A program made the translations under genes and the position numbers. Below, piece after piece: positions 46,272 through 55,436 of a DNA stretch of 64,000 bases. How positions within the stretch are numbered: position 1 is the first letter of the stretch; each line of letters begins with the position of its first letter. The stretch is from JBCCXZ01 sp965228005. Its GTDB lineage: Bacteria > Planctomycetota > Planctomycetia > Pirellulales > Lacipirellulaceae. The notes beneath the pieces are model-generated. The model did not search any database. It was not told the DNA's origin and was given only the letters and a program-made list of their open reading frames with translations. The DNA lies in the NCBI GenBank assembly GCA_965228005.1, contig CBDDGV010000003.1, forward strand, positions 806,001 to 870,000, given 5' to 3'.

Positions 46272-46310
46272 AAACGACTCTGGGAAACATGTTCCCAGAG
46301 TCGTTTTTTT
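46272..46310 (+). terminator. Strong Rho-independent terminator
   Basis: A perfect 14-base inverted repeat (AACGACTCTGGGAA / TTCCCAGAGTCGTT) with a short loop is followed by a run of T; preceding A residues may make it work in both directions. It closes the PEP-CTERM pair. Confidence 0.9.
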
Positions 46311-46379
46311 GGCATCCGGTTTCCCCACGCGGCGATGATGCCCCAATCCTGAAGACAACGAGCTCCATTGGCCACGCCG

Positions 46380-48851
46380 ATGATAACCAACGGAAAATCG
46401 AAGAAGATCCTGCTGATCGGCTGGGACGCCGCGGATTGGAAGGTCATCAACCCGCTGCTCGACGCCGGGAAGATGCCCGCACTCGAGGGGATGATCAACG
46501 GCGGCGTGATGGGCAATCTAGCCACCATCCACCCGATCCTCTCGCCCATGCTCTGGACCTCGATCGCCACCGGCAAGCGCGCCTTCAAGCACGGCATCCA
46601 TGGCTTTACCGAGCCAACAGCGGACGGTTCGGACATCCAGCCGATCACCAACCTGTCTCGGAAGACGAAAACGTTCTGGAACATCTTCAACCAGAACGGG
46701 ATGCGGGGGCACATCGTCGGTTGGTGGCCCAGCAGCCCGGCGGAACCGATCAACGGCGTGATGGTCTCGAACCACTTCCAACGCATGGCGTCGATCGATC
46801 CCGACGAGCCGTGGCCGATGGCCACGGGCACCGTGCACCCCCCGGAGATGCAGGAGGAACTCGAGGAGCTTCGGTTCCACCCGGCTTGGCTCGACGAACG
46901 ACAGGTGCGGCCGTTCATCCCTCATGCGGAAGAGGTCGATCAAGACAAAGACAGCCGCATGGCGTCGTGCATGAAGATGATCGCCGAGTGCACGAGCATC
47001 CAAGCAGCTGCGACCCACCTGTTGCAGACGCAACCCTGGGACTACGCGGCGGTCTACTTCGACGCGATTGACCACTTCTGCCACGGGTTCATGAAGTACC
47101 ACCCGCCGCGGCAGGAGTTCATCTCCGAGCAGGACTTCCGGCTCTACTCAAACGTGGTCGAAGCCGGCTACCGCTTCCACGACATGATGCTGGCCACGCT
47201 GCTGACCCTGGCCGGCGAGGACACCACGGTGATCCTGATCTCCGACCACGGCTTCCACCCAGACCACATGCGGCTCAAGAGCATGCCCAACGAGCCCGCC
47301 GCCCCCGCCGCGGAGCACCGTGACCTGGGGATTATCGTCATGAAAGGCCCCGGGGTCCGGGAGGACGAGAGGATCTACGGGGCGAGCCTATTGGATATCT
47401 GCCCGACGTTGCTGACCGCCGCAGGGCTGCCGGTGGGGGAAGACATGGACGGCAACGCATTGGTGCAGGCCTGGGAGGAACGACCCGAGGTGCAGCGCAT
47501 CCCCTCGTGGGAGGACGTTGCGGGCGACACCGGCCAGCACCCGCCCGACACGAAGCTCGACCCCCGCGAGTCGCAACAGGCGATCCAGCAGTTGGTCGAG
47601 CTCGGCTACATCGACAAGCCCGCAGGCGACAAGCAGCAGGCGATCGCGCAGACCGTCGGCGAACTGAACTTCAACCTAGCACAAGCCTATATCGACGCCG
47701 ACCGCCACGCCGAGGCCGTCGAGATCCTGGCCGAGCACTACGAGAAAGACCCGACCGACACGCGCGTCGGGATGCGGCTTATCTTCTGCTACCGCGCGCT
47801 AGGGCGGATCGATGAGATGAAGCCCCTGCTCGAGCGTGTCAAGAGGCATCGGGTCGAGAAGGTGACGGAGTCTGCGAGAATGCTCGCGGCCCTCGTCGAC
47901 AAGATCTCCCTTCGCTCAGAAGACGCTCCGCGACGATCGAAGAAAGACGGCAAAGAAGAAGGCGCCGGCCCTCCGACTCCTCGGGACCCTTCGGAAGACG
48001 CCGAACTGGCCGCCGCGATGGCCGCCGCCGAACGGCTTGCCGCGATCGAGGGTGACGAGGACGCCTCCGACGAGCAGAAGCTGAAAGCCCGCAAGGAACT
48101 CGCCGAGAAGCGACAATCGATCTTCCAGAAGGCGGTGCAGAAGGCCACCGACACAGAGAAGCGGCAGATACAGATGTTGCTCAAGGAGTCGCAGCACAAC
48201 CCCTATTCGTTCGACTACCTCGACGGCTACGTCTTGCTCGCGGAGGGAAAGGTAGAGGAATCGCTGGAGTGCTTCCGACGCGCCGAAGAGGTCGAGCCGA
48301 ATCGCCCGTGGCTCCCCATCCAGATCGGCGAAGCCTACCAGCAACTCAATCGGTGGGAGGAGGCGGAGACCAGCTTCCTACGCGCCATCGAATTAGACCC
48401 CGAGAACGCCTCGGCTCATTCCGGGCTGGCGAGGACCTACCTGGGGCTCTCCCAGAACCAAGAAGCGGCCGAATCCGCGCTCACGGCCGTCAGCCTGCAA
48501 CACTTCGCTCCCTACGCCCACTACCTGCTCGGGTCCGCGCTGCACCGCCTCGGCGAAGTCGATCGGGCCGTCGAAGCTCTCAGCACGGCCGTGAGCATCA
48601 ATCCCAACTTCAGCGAAGCACACGGCCGGTTGGCGTTGCTCTACGAACGTCAACTCAACGACCCCGAGAAGGCGACCTACCACCAGAAGTGTGTCAGCCA
48701 GGCCGCTGCGAAAGGGCCTTCGTCCGCGATGCCTACTCCCGTCGTCGGCATCGCCGCATCGGCCAAAGACAAACAGGCCCTGTGGGACAGCATCACGGAT
48801 TTAGTGACCGAACGCCCGCGCTCCGACCGGGGCTCGACCTCTCCGGCGTGA
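46380..48851 (+). CDS. Alkaline phosphatase-superfamily phosphodiesterase fused to TPR repeats
   Basis: ATG 46380 (MITNGKSKK) is preferred to TTG 46368. The 823-residue protein has no signal peptide. The N-terminal ~400 residues are of the type I phosphodiesterase/nucleotide pyrophosphatase kind: ILLIGWDAADWKVINPLLDA, GNLATIHPILSPMLWTSIAT, GKRAFKHGIHGF, YAAVYFDAIDHFCHGFMKYH, TTVILISDHGFHPDHMRLKS. The C-terminal half has at least five tetratricopeptide repeats (LNFNLAQAYIDADRHAEAVE; RPWLPIQIGEAYQQLNRWEE; ASAHSGLARTYLGLSQNQEA), with a charged linker between. The stop overlaps the GTG of the sulfotransferase-like gene by 3 bases. The pair may act on sulfated or phosphorylated glycans inside the cell; substrate unknown. 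Confidence 0.85.
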   Translation: MITNGKSKKILLIGWDAADWKVINPLLDAGKMPALEGMINGGVMGNLATIHPILSPMLWTSIATGKRAFKHGIHGFTEPTADGSDIQPITNLSRKTKTFWNIFNQNGMRGHIVGWWPSSPAEPINGVMVSNHFQRMASIDPDEPWPMATGTVHPPEMQEELEELRFHPAWLDERQVRPFIPHAEEVDQDKDSRMASCMKMIAECTSIQAAATHLLQTQPWDYAAVYFDAIDHFCHGFMKYHPPRQEFISEQDFRLYSNVVEAGYRFHDMMLATLLTLAGEDTTVILISDHGFHPDHMRLKSMPNEPAAPAAEHRDLGIIVMKGPGVREDERIYGASLLDICPTLLTAAGLPVGEDMDGNALVQAWEERPEVQRIPSWEDVAGDTGQHPPDTKLDPRESQQAIQQLVELGYIDKPAGDKQQAIAQTVGELNFNLAQAYIDADRHAEAVEILAEHYEKDPTDTRVGMRLIFCYRALGRIDEMKPLLERVKRHRVEKVTESARMLAALVDKISLRSEDAPRRSKKDGKEEGAGPPTPRDPSEDAELAAAMAAAERLAAIEGDEDASDEQKLKARKELAEKRQSIFQKAVQKATDTEKRQIQMLLKESQHNPYSFDYLDGYVLLAEGKVEESLECFRRAEEVEPNRPWLPIQIGEAYQQLNRWEEAETSFLRAIELDPENASAHSGLARTYLGLSQNQEAAESALTAVSLQHFAPYAHYLLGSALHRLGEVDRAVEALSTAVSINPNFSEAHGRLALLYERQLNDPEKATYHQKCVSQAAAKGPSSAMPTPVVGIAASAKDKQALWDSITDLVTERPRSDRGSTSPA

Positions 48852-49402
48852 TCACCATCGTCACCGGCCTGCCAAGGTCCGGCACCTCGATGCTGATGCA
48901 GATGCTCACCGCGGGAGGGCTGCCCGCGTTCACCGACGGCGAACGCGCCGCCGACGAAGACAACCCCAAGGGCTACTTTGAACTGGAGCGGGTGAAGCGA
49001 ATCCGCAGCGACGCGTCCTGGATCTCCGACGCGCGCGGCAAGTGCATCAAAGTCATCGCCCAGCTACTCCCGATGCTGCCCAAGCAGCGCTACCGGATCA
49101 TCTTTGTCGATCGCGACCTGGACGAGGTCGTCCGCTCGCAGCGTGCGATGCTCGACCGCTCGGGCAAAGCTGGCGCAAAGCTGTCCGACGAGCAGCTCAA
49201 GGACGCCTTCACGAAGCAGACCCGGGCCATCGGCGAGATGCTCGAGGCGACGCAGATTCCCGTGATCAAAGTGCGACACCGAGACTGCATTCACGAGTCG
49301 GCGACCGTGGCGACCAAGATCAACCAGTTCTTAGGCAGCGGGCTCAACGAAGAGGCGATGGCCGCCGCAGTAGATCTCGATCTGTACCGGCAACGGGCGT
49401 GA
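48848..49402 (+). CDS. Small sulfotransferase-family P-loop protein
   Basis: GTG 48848 overlaps the preceding stop. The 184-residue product opens ITIVTGLPRSGTSMLMQMLT, the PAPS-binding P-loop of sulfotransferases (GLPRSGTS). YRIIFVDRDLDEVVRSQRAM then resembles the 3'-phosphate-binding strand and helix. It is shorter than most sulfotransferases (250-300 residues), so it may be a minimal form. A longer frame extends upstream in the other gene and is not supported. Translational coupling to the phosphodiesterase-TPR protein is clear; a functional link is inferred. The same pairing with TPR proteins is common for sulfotransferase domains. Confidence 0.8.
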   Translation: MITIVTGLPRSGTSMLMQMLTAGGLPAFTDGERAADEDNPKGYFELERVKRIRSDASWISDARGKCIKVIAQLLPMLPKQRYRIIFVDRDLDEVVRSQRAMLDRSGKAGAKLSDEQLKDAFTKQTRAIGEMLEATQIPVIKVRHRDCIHESATVATKINQFLGSGLNEEAMAAAVDLDLYRQRA

Positions 49403-49466
49403 ACGCGTACATTGACGTTCCCGGCTGAAACCAGGTCGTTCTGCGCTGTGCAACGGTAGGAGTTCC

Positions 49467-51473
49467 ATGAAACGAGAGCGTCGGCTGCAGCCGCCCCGAG
49501 TCAAAACCGACCAGCTTAGGCAATGCCTGGTAGTCCCGGGTTCGTGGCCTTGTGAGGTGCTCCTGGCCGCTGTTCTGTTGCTCGGCGCCGGTTCCCACCA
49601 GTCGTCCGCCGACGTATTCACAAACGTCGCGGAAGCGACCAACGACGGGTACGAGCTGATCTACACGCTGCCGATCCCCGATTCGGCTTCGTTCAGCTCC
49701 ACCAGCGTCATCCCGTTCTTGGTAGACAACTCCGCCAGCTTCGCCAACACGCCGTTTGATCGCGTGGCTTACTACTTGGAACTAGCCGGCGGCCAAGGAC
49801 TCACTTACGCGTACACCTCTATGGACGCCTTTTCGACCAACCTCAGCGATATCGGTTTGCCAGCCGATGGGCAGCTTTTCCAGCAGAACGTGTCGAACCT
49901 AAACGTCTTCTCTAACTCAACCTCGTTAACGACCGGCATCGGGATTTCCACGGGAAACATCGAGTTCTGGAACACCAACTACGGCACCGCGAACAGCGCG
50001 GGTGTTCCCGGCGCGAACGACGGGACGTACGACTTTGGAGACAGCGTCTCCGGCAACGGGAGCTACTCGTCGTTCCAGGTGCACAACCACGGAGCCGGGG
50101 AGACGATCATCGCGTACAACCAGTGGGCCGGATTCAACCCGAATGCGGACAGCGACCTGGGCATTGGGAACAGACCCGTCGGGAACCCCGATTGGACGTT
50201 CTCGCAGAGCGCCGGGTCGTACTCGGTCAAGAACCTGCAGGTCTTGATCAGACCGTCGGGCCTTTCGGTCGACTCTTCCCTGCAGCGCGCAATCTTCCAA
50301 CGCAACTACCAGAACTCCGCGACGATCCCCCTCCAGGGCCAGGTGGACGCCTCGGCGGCCGTCTCCATTGAGGCCCGGGCCGTCCCGCGCGCCGGCTACT
50401 CGGGGGTCGCGACCGGATGGGTCACGGTCGATTCCAGCCTTCAGTCCGGCTCATGGGACGGGGCGCTTGATCTGCTGGCGGGTTGGTACGACATCGAAGT
50501 CCGGTCGATCGATGGGGGCGGCAACGTCGTTGACCAGCAGTCCGTCAATCGCGTCGGCGTTGGCGAAGTCTTCGTGGTCGCCGGGCAGTCCAACTCCGCG
50601 AACTACGGCAACCCGACGCTCTCCGCGCAGGACGACCGCGTCTCTGCGTTCGATCTAACGAACTGGCAGAAGGCCAACGACCCCATGCCAGTAGCCGACG
50701 GCTCAGGTGGTTCTCCTTGGCCGGCGCTCGGCGATATGCTCACCGAGGAGTGGGACGTTCCCGTAGGGTTCGTGTCGGTCGGGTGGGGCGGAACCTCCGC
50801 CGCGCAATGGGAGCCCGGGGCCACCGGGCCGGACGCCGAGCCGCTCTACAACCGACTTCAAGACGCGCTAACCGCCCTCGGCCCCGACGGCGCCCGAGCC
50901 GTACTTTGGCACCAAGGTGAGGCTGACAACGCCTTCAACACGTCTGCGGTTGCATACGAAGCTTCGCTCGAGACGATCATCGCACAGTCGCGTGTCGACG
51001 CGGGTTACGACGTGCCGTGGGGAATCGCGCTGGCCTCATTCATTTCACTGGGCAACCCCAACGACCCCAATATCACCGCCGCCCAGCAGAAGGTCGTCGA
51101 CGACGACCCGCTAAACTTCCTCGGAGCCGCGACAGACGACCTTGGCGGCCCGGCATGGCGGTGGGACGGCATCCACTTCAACGAGCCCGGTCTCCGCGAA
51201 CACGCGCAGCGCTGGTTCGACCAACTCCTAGCGTCACTTGAGTTCCCCACTCCGACCCCCGGCGACTACGACGGCGACGGAGACACGGACATCGCAGACC
51301 TCATGAGATGGCAAAGAAACGACGGATCAGCCGCAGGCCTGGATGCCTGGCGGACCGGAGCCGGGGCGGGCGGCACATCAACGCAATCCGCCTCCGCCGT
51401 ACCAGAACCACTCAGTATTTGGGGCATTGTCGGCGCCGCCCTTTGCCTGGCACATGACAGGCGGCGCCGCTAA
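49467..51473 (+). CDS. Sialate O-acetylesterase-like (SASA) protein with PEP-CTERM tag
   Basis: A 668-residue protein. The N-terminus is charged before a hydrophobic segment (EVLLAAVLLLGAGSHQSSA). Residues ~45-260 are a beta-rich domain of PEP-CTERM type (NVAEATNDGYELIYTLPIPD; PFDRVAYYLELAGGQ). A SASA/SGNH domain follows with EVFVVAGQSNSANYGNPTLS (GQSN), VGFVSVGWGGTSAAQWEPGA, RAVLWHQGEADNAF and the Asp-His region WRWDGIHFNEPGLREHAQRW. A dockerin-like loop (DYDGDGDTDIADLMRWQRND) and AVPEPLSIWGIVGAALCLA end it. An esterase on glycan acetyl groups attached to the cell surface is the best guess. Confidence 0.84.
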   Translation: MKRERRLQPPRVKTDQLRQCLVVPGSWPCEVLLAAVLLLGAGSHQSSADVFTNVAEATNDGYELIYTLPIPDSASFSSTSVIPFLVDNSASFANTPFDRVAYYLELAGGQGLTYAYTSMDAFSTNLSDIGLPADGQLFQQNVSNLNVFSNSTSLTTGIGISTGNIEFWNTNYGTANSAGVPGANDGTYDFGDSVSGNGSYSSFQVHNHGAGETIIAYNQWAGFNPNADSDLGIGNRPVGNPDWTFSQSAGSYSVKNLQVLIRPSGLSVDSSLQRAIFQRNYQNSATIPLQGQVDASAAVSIEARAVPRAGYSGVATGWVTVDSSLQSGSWDGALDLLAGWYDIEVRSIDGGGNVVDQQSVNRVGVGEVFVVAGQSNSANYGNPTLSAQDDRVSAFDLTNWQKANDPMPVADGSGGSPWPALGDMLTEEWDVPVGFVSVGWGGTSAAQWEPGATGPDAEPLYNRLQDALTALGPDGARAVLWHQGEADNAFNTSAVAYEASLETIIAQSRVDAGYDVPWGIALASFISLGNPNDPNITAAQQKVVDDDPLNFLGAATDDLGGPAWRWDGIHFNEPGLREHAQRWFDQLLASLEFPTPTPGDYDGDGDTDIADLMRWQRNDGSAAGLDAWRTGAGAGGTSTQSASAVPEPLSIWGIVGAALCLAHDRRRR

Positions 51474-51579
51474 GCGGATGAGGCTGGAGCCGCTAGAGGA
51501 ACGATGCGGCACGATCAAGAACGCAAGCCCAGTGCTTTGCCCACGCAGGACATTCCCAAGGAAGCTATCCGATCGTCCG

Positions 51580-52008
51580 TTAAGGAGACAGGTTGAGCTG
51601 CAAACCTTCTCCCTCCCCCACAGTCACCGTCAAGCCAGAGCTGTCCACGCTCTCGTACTTCTCTGGCACTTGGAGAAACGTCCCTTCAAGTTTGCGCATC
51701 GGCATGGCCCTACCGCCACGGCTCTCTTTGCCCGCCGCTGCCATCCCGGCGTACATCGAAGTGTTCACAGCAACGCGGTACTCTCCGGGCTTAACCGCGT
51801 AAACGGTAAAGACCCCGCCTACTCTCAGGTCACTCGATACCTGCGGGCCCCCTTCCACCGGCGCAAGCAACACCATGCCAATCTCGAGCGGCTGGCCATT
51901 GAGCGTGGCTTGGCCGTTGACATCGATTTGTTCCTGGGCATTTGGGCCACACCCCGCGCAGAGGGCGGCGGTCACGACAACCAGGGAAAGCTGGAAACAA
52001 GAGTGCAT
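51580..52008 (-). CDS. Small lipoprotein, DUF1559-associated
   Basis: A 142-residue protein whose signal ends at a lipobox (LVVVTAALCAGC, Cys about residue 20). EQIDVNGQATLNGQPLEIGM and KPGEYRVAVNTSMYAGMAA follow, the carboxypeptidase-regulatory-like pattern seen in two other lipoproteins here. It lies 32 bases downstream of a DUF1559 gene on the same strand, repeating the DUF1559/lipoprotein pairing. Confidence 0.82.
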   Translation of the reverse strand: MHSCFQLSLVVVTAALCAGCGPNAQEQIDVNGQATLNGQPLEIGMVLLAPVEGGPQVSSDLRVGGVFTVYAVKPGEYRVAVNTSMYAGMAAAGKESRGGRAMPMRKLEGTFLQVPEKYESVDSSGLTVTVGEGEGLQLNLSP

Positions 52009-52040
52009 AGCTGCGATTGATCGAATGTAGGGTCTAGCGG

Positions 52041-53048
52041 TCAGTTCAGCGCGTCCTGGATGACTTGCCCGTCACCCGGAAGGATCAGATGGCTCCAGGG
52101 AATGATGTCGATGGTATCGCTGACGGTTCTGACGGCCCCGTCCCCCATCCCGACAAGAACGATGCCGGCGGAGTGGCCGATCGCCCGGTACTCTGCCCAC
52201 CGGCATTCGCCCGGGTTAGGTGTCGAGATCGGCGGGAAGAACTGGTTGTATTCGATCTCCTCAGGGTTGTCCGTGAAGGCAATGTTCGTCCTGGCAAATA
52301 CCGGCCAGTAGCGATCGTCCGCGGTGTAGCCCCACGAGTTGCCAAACGTGTCTGTGTTGTTCGGCTCACTGGCGGGGCCGCAGCCCATCTGACGCTCGGC
52401 AACAAAAACCGTGTTTGACGTGCCGTCCAGAATCTGCCGCAGACGCCGGTCGCCGGCCCCGTTCCTCCACTCCCAGATGTCCTCGGGAGCGAACTCCGGG
52501 TCGCCGAACACCTGCCAGTTGCACCCGTAACTCGCCAGCGCCACATCGACAGGGCGCCTCCACATCCAGCCGATGTTGCAACCGTCCACAAACACGCCGT
52601 CCTGGGGAGCGCTGGCATCATTCGGAGCGATCAGCACAGAGAGAGGAACGCTCATCGCCGCTTGCGTGTCGTTAATCGGCCCTAAGACACTCTTAGATGT
52701 GTTCCCGAAATCCGAAATGCTCTGACCGATCGCCCCCTGCTCAAAAAAAGGCAGCAGGCTGAAGAAGAAGGTCGTGTCGTCTGAGTTGTACGGCCCGGAG
52801 TAGTTGTCAACCCACCAAGCCGCATAGGCGGGGGGGAGGACGGAGTATTGGTTCTCCGCATTCAAAACGGACAGCATGATCTGCCTAAGATTGTTGGAGC
52901 TCTGCGTTCGTCGTGCTGCCTCTCGTGCGGCTTGCACTGCCGGCAGGAGCAGCCCCACGAGGACTCCAATAATCGCGATCACTACGAGTAGTTCTACGAG
53001 GGTGAATCCTGGGCTTGTCTTTCGCTCGATTCGATTCGGCATAGTCAT
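52041..53048 (-). CDS. DUF1559 protein with type IV pilin-like N-terminus
   Basis: The 335-residue protein opens MTMPNRIERKTSPGFTLVEL, then LVVIAIIGVLVGLLLPAVQA and AREAARRTQSSNNLRQIML. Features include LPPAYAAWWVDNYSGPYNSD, LLPFFEQGAIGQSISD, LDGTSNTVFVAERQMGCGPA and a C-terminal HSAGIVLVGMGDGAVRTVSD. It lacks the CPSD block of other members (IAPNDAS instead), so it is a divergent subtype. ATG 53042 is an alternative start. Confidence 0.88.
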   Translation of the reverse strand: MTMPNRIERKTSPGFTLVELLVVIAIIGVLVGLLLPAVQAAREAARRTQSSNNLRQIMLSVLNAENQYSVLPPAYAAWWVDNYSGPYNSDDTTFFFSLLPFFEQGAIGQSISDFGNTSKSVLGPINDTQAAMSVPLSVLIAPNDASAPQDGVFVDGCNIGWMWRRPVDVALASYGCNWQVFGDPEFAPEDIWEWRNGAGDRRLRQILDGTSNTVFVAERQMGCGPASEPNNTDTFGNSWGYTADDRYWPVFARTNIAFTDNPEEIEYNQFFPPISTPNPGECRWAEYRAIGHSAGIVLVGMGDGAVRTVSDTIDIIPWSHLILPGDGQVIQDALN

Positions 53049-53633
53049 GTACCCGCGTTGAGGGGATAGGAGCCGCTTGTGACGAAGCCGCTAAGGGGCG
53101 CTGCCGACGGCTGTTCGGCCTACAAGTCCGCCTAGGTAATCCCAGAGAATCCAGAAGAGAGTCAGTAGAGAATATGAAGAGAGTCTATGAGAATTACTCG
53201 AAGTGCTCCGGCATCTCCTAATTCGGGGCCATTCTCGCCGGCCCCGCCACCAACCCGGGGCGCCACGGTGTCCGGTTCTTCTCGCATCATGGATGGCTCA
53301 AGCACCCGACCCTCTCGCTTCTTGCGGTAAGCCACTTATGAAGTACTGTGGCTCGAGCCACCATGCTGGGACGATGTCCCGCTGAAGCCTTCCGCAAGCA
53401 ACCACATGCGGAGCAGAGAATTGGAGAGAAATAGCCACAGCGGCGAAGAATTGATCGCTTCCTTCCGGAAACGCTCTGCAGGACTCCGTCGTCGGCACAA
53501 GTGTTAGGGATCGTAGGAGCCTATAGAATTGACATGGACGGCGCCCCCGCCTTTTCTACTGATAGACTGTCCGGGACGGGCCGCGCAGTGGGAAGGCCGT
53601 CGTTTCCCCGTTTCGTTCATCAACGGAGAGCGA
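53049..53633. other. Gap without a recognisable gene
   Basis: About 585 bases between the DUF1559 gene and the region repeated at 32.2 kb. No frame with motifs, no tRNA-like fold and no clear terminator seen. Confidence 0.55.
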
Positions 53634-54098
53634 AAGAACCGGAGCCCGAGATCGCTCCCGGGCCCCGGCGTCGTCAACAACAAGAACGGCCTACAGCAGG
53701 TTGACCACACGGTCGGCGAGGCCCTTCTCGCCGAGCACGACGTTGAGCTTGCCGCTCGTGGCGACCTTCTCCAGGACCTCAAGTTCCCGGAGACGCATCA
53801 GCGTCGTGTTGTCGGCGAGCAGGCGGGCCGTGTTGGCCTGCGACCGCATCGCGGCCGTCTCCTCGCGTCGGGCGATCAGGTTCGCCTCGGCGGCCTTCTT
53901 GGCCTCCGTCACTCGGTTGAGCAGGACCTTCATGTCGCCCGGCAGGATCACGTCCTTGACGCCCACCGAAACGACTTCCAGACCCAGCTCACCCGACCGG
54001 CGACGGACCGACTCGGCGAACTCGTCCGTGACGGCGTCCTTGTCCGTCAGGAACGCGTCCAGGTCGCGCGTCGCCACGACCGCACGCAGAGCCAGCTG
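53634..54098. repeat. 465-bp direct repeat (partner of 32220-32684)
   Basis: This contains the 3' end of the intact slipin gene and 57 bases of its 3' flank. It matches 32220-32684 with about five base differences. Both borders are abrupt: AAGAACC on one side and GCCAGCTG on the other mark the limits. Confidence 0.9.
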
Positions 54099-54797
54099 CG
54101 CCTCGCGGTACAGCGACTGCTTCGCGCCGTCGGCCACGGTGACCGCCTGCCGCGCGTCGACCACGCGGTAGGTAACCACGGCGTTCATCCGCAGCGTGAC
54201 CTTGTCGGCGGTCATGATTTCCTGACCGGCGACATCGAGGGTCTGCTCACGGAGGTCGACCTCGACCACCTTCGCGTCGGCTGTGCGCCGCCAGTACGCG
54301 TACTGGCCCGGCGGCAGCGTCTCGACGAAGCTGCCGTCGTAGAACACGACGCCGACCGAGTTCCGCGCAACCGTGCAGATGTCGAGCACCTGCGAGGCGT
54401 ACGGGCTGCCGAGCACACGGTTGAGGTCCTTGTGACGGAAGCGGACCTCGCCGGCGTCGACGACCTCGACACGCACGTCCTTCTCGCCGGTCCAGTACGC
54501 GTACAGGCCCGGCGGCAGGATGTGGCTGAAGCGGCCCTCGATCCAGACCAGGCCGCGGTCGTTGTCCTTGAGGTCCACGACCACCGCCTCGCCTTCCAGG
54601 GCGCCGCTCTTCACGATCGCCTCGAGTTCGTCGTGCGCCAGCCAAGGGTCGCGACGCGACACGACATCGACCCGCACCTTCCACGACGGGGCCTTCAGCC
54701 AGTGCCGCCCGCGGGTGAGCAGGCCCTGGAACTCGCCGTCTCGGAAGTAGAGGCCTACTTCGTAGCTACGAATCTTGACTCGCTTGTAAAACGTCAT
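53691..54797 (-). CDS. Slipin (SPFH/band 7 family protein)
   Basis: ATG 54797 has AAAGGAGG six bases upstream, a strong ribosome site, so I prefer it to the longer frame. The 368-residue protein has an unusual N-terminal ~165 residues: repeated short beta segments such as SYEVGLYFRDGEFQGLLTRG and EVRFRHKDLN. A second turn has NSVGVVFYDGSFVETLPPGQ and YAYWRRTADAKVVEVDL. The SPFH core follows from about 210 (DKVTLRMNAVVTYRVVDARQ; SLYREAQLALRAVVATRDLD), then the coiled-coil-like tail VTEAKKAAEANLIARREETA. There is no hydrophobic N-terminal hairpin, so membrane attachment is doubtful. It is the last gene after the tRNA array on the same strand, 443 bases on. From memory, slipins accompany RtcB/Ro60 RNA-repair loci in some bacteria; none is here. 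Confidence 0.87.
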   Translation of the reverse strand: MTFYKRVKIRSYEVGLYFRDGEFQGLLTRGRHWLKAPSWKVRVDVVSRRDPWLAHDELEAIVKSGALEGEAVVVDLKDNDRGLVWIEGRFSHILPPGLYAYWTGEKDVRVEVVDAGEVRFRHKDLNRVLGSPYASQVLDICTVARNSVGVVFYDGSFVETLPPGQYAYWRRTADAKVVEVDLREQTLDVAGQEIMTADKVTLRMNAVVTYRVVDARQAVTVADGAKQSLYREAQLALRAVVATRDLDAFLTDKDAVTDEFAESVRRRSGELGLEVVSVGVKDVILPGDMKVLLNRVTEAKKAAEANLIARREETAAMRSQANTARLLADNTTLMRLRELEVLEKVATSGKLNVVLGEKGLADRVVNLL

Positions 54798-55239
54798 GGG
54801 AGGCCTCCTTTCTGTGGCCAAGGGGTTGGGTGCACTCAATTGGCGAGTGCAGGAAGTGAAAGACTCGGTGTATCTCGATTGGTTCGTTGGTAATGGTGAA
54901 TAAACCCTCGGGCGGCGGTGCGATCCGTTGGATCACGCACGCGCTACGCGGAGCACGCTTGAGCGGTCGTTGGCGCTGCGGCTTCGGGGAGCGTCTGCCG
55001 TGGAGGCTCGCGCGGGGCTTCCCGCGGTTGCGTCCAACGGCTTGGTCTCCCTTCGGCACGCCGCGCCGCTGCAAAGCGGTATCTGCGTGCTACAAAGCGG
55101 CGAGTGGCGTTGCCGGCGCTGCTTCTACGACAGGGATTGGCCGGAGCCTCTCCGAGCCGGGTCCGCAACGGCCGGCCGATCCAACGTCCGTCCGCCGCCC
55201 TCGGGCTTCTTGGTGACGCTCTCGCGTCGACACCCTTCA
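54798..55239 (-). other. Leader between tRNA array and slipin
   Basis: 442 bases. A short direct repeat (CTGCAAAGCGG / CTACAAAGCGG near 55070-55100) is visible. There is no frame with support and no further T-loop signature. It may be a transcribed spacer linking the array to the slipin gene. Confidence 0.5.
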
Positions 55240-55314
55240 TGGTGGGGGGTGCGGGAGTCGAACCCGCGACAGCCAGATTAACAGTCTGGTGCTCTACCAC
55301 TGAGCTAACCTGGT
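55240..55314 (-). tRNA. tRNA-Asn(GTT), encoded CCA, damaged acceptor stem
   Basis: Canonical D arm, anticodon loop (codon AAC read on the plus strand) and T arm, with A73 and encoded CCA. The 3' acceptor strand ACCCCCC faces ACCAGGT, so only three of seven pairs form; the first four 5' bases seem replaced. It is the last tRNA of the array and unlike the others in style. Confidence 0.8.
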
Positions 55315-55436
55315 GGCGATCTGACGTTGGCCATCCTAGAACCCATGCACGGAACACGCCCGCCCAACCGAACCAAGCGGGGACGGACGCGCCGCTGGCC
55401 CGGCACGTCAAAACCTTGCTTGTAGATCGTTCTAAG

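Noticed and set aside
54887..55281. Plus-strand frames between slipin and the last tRNA
   Set aside because: Low-complexity Arg/Gly-rich translations with no ribosome site, ending in the tRNA-Asn gene.
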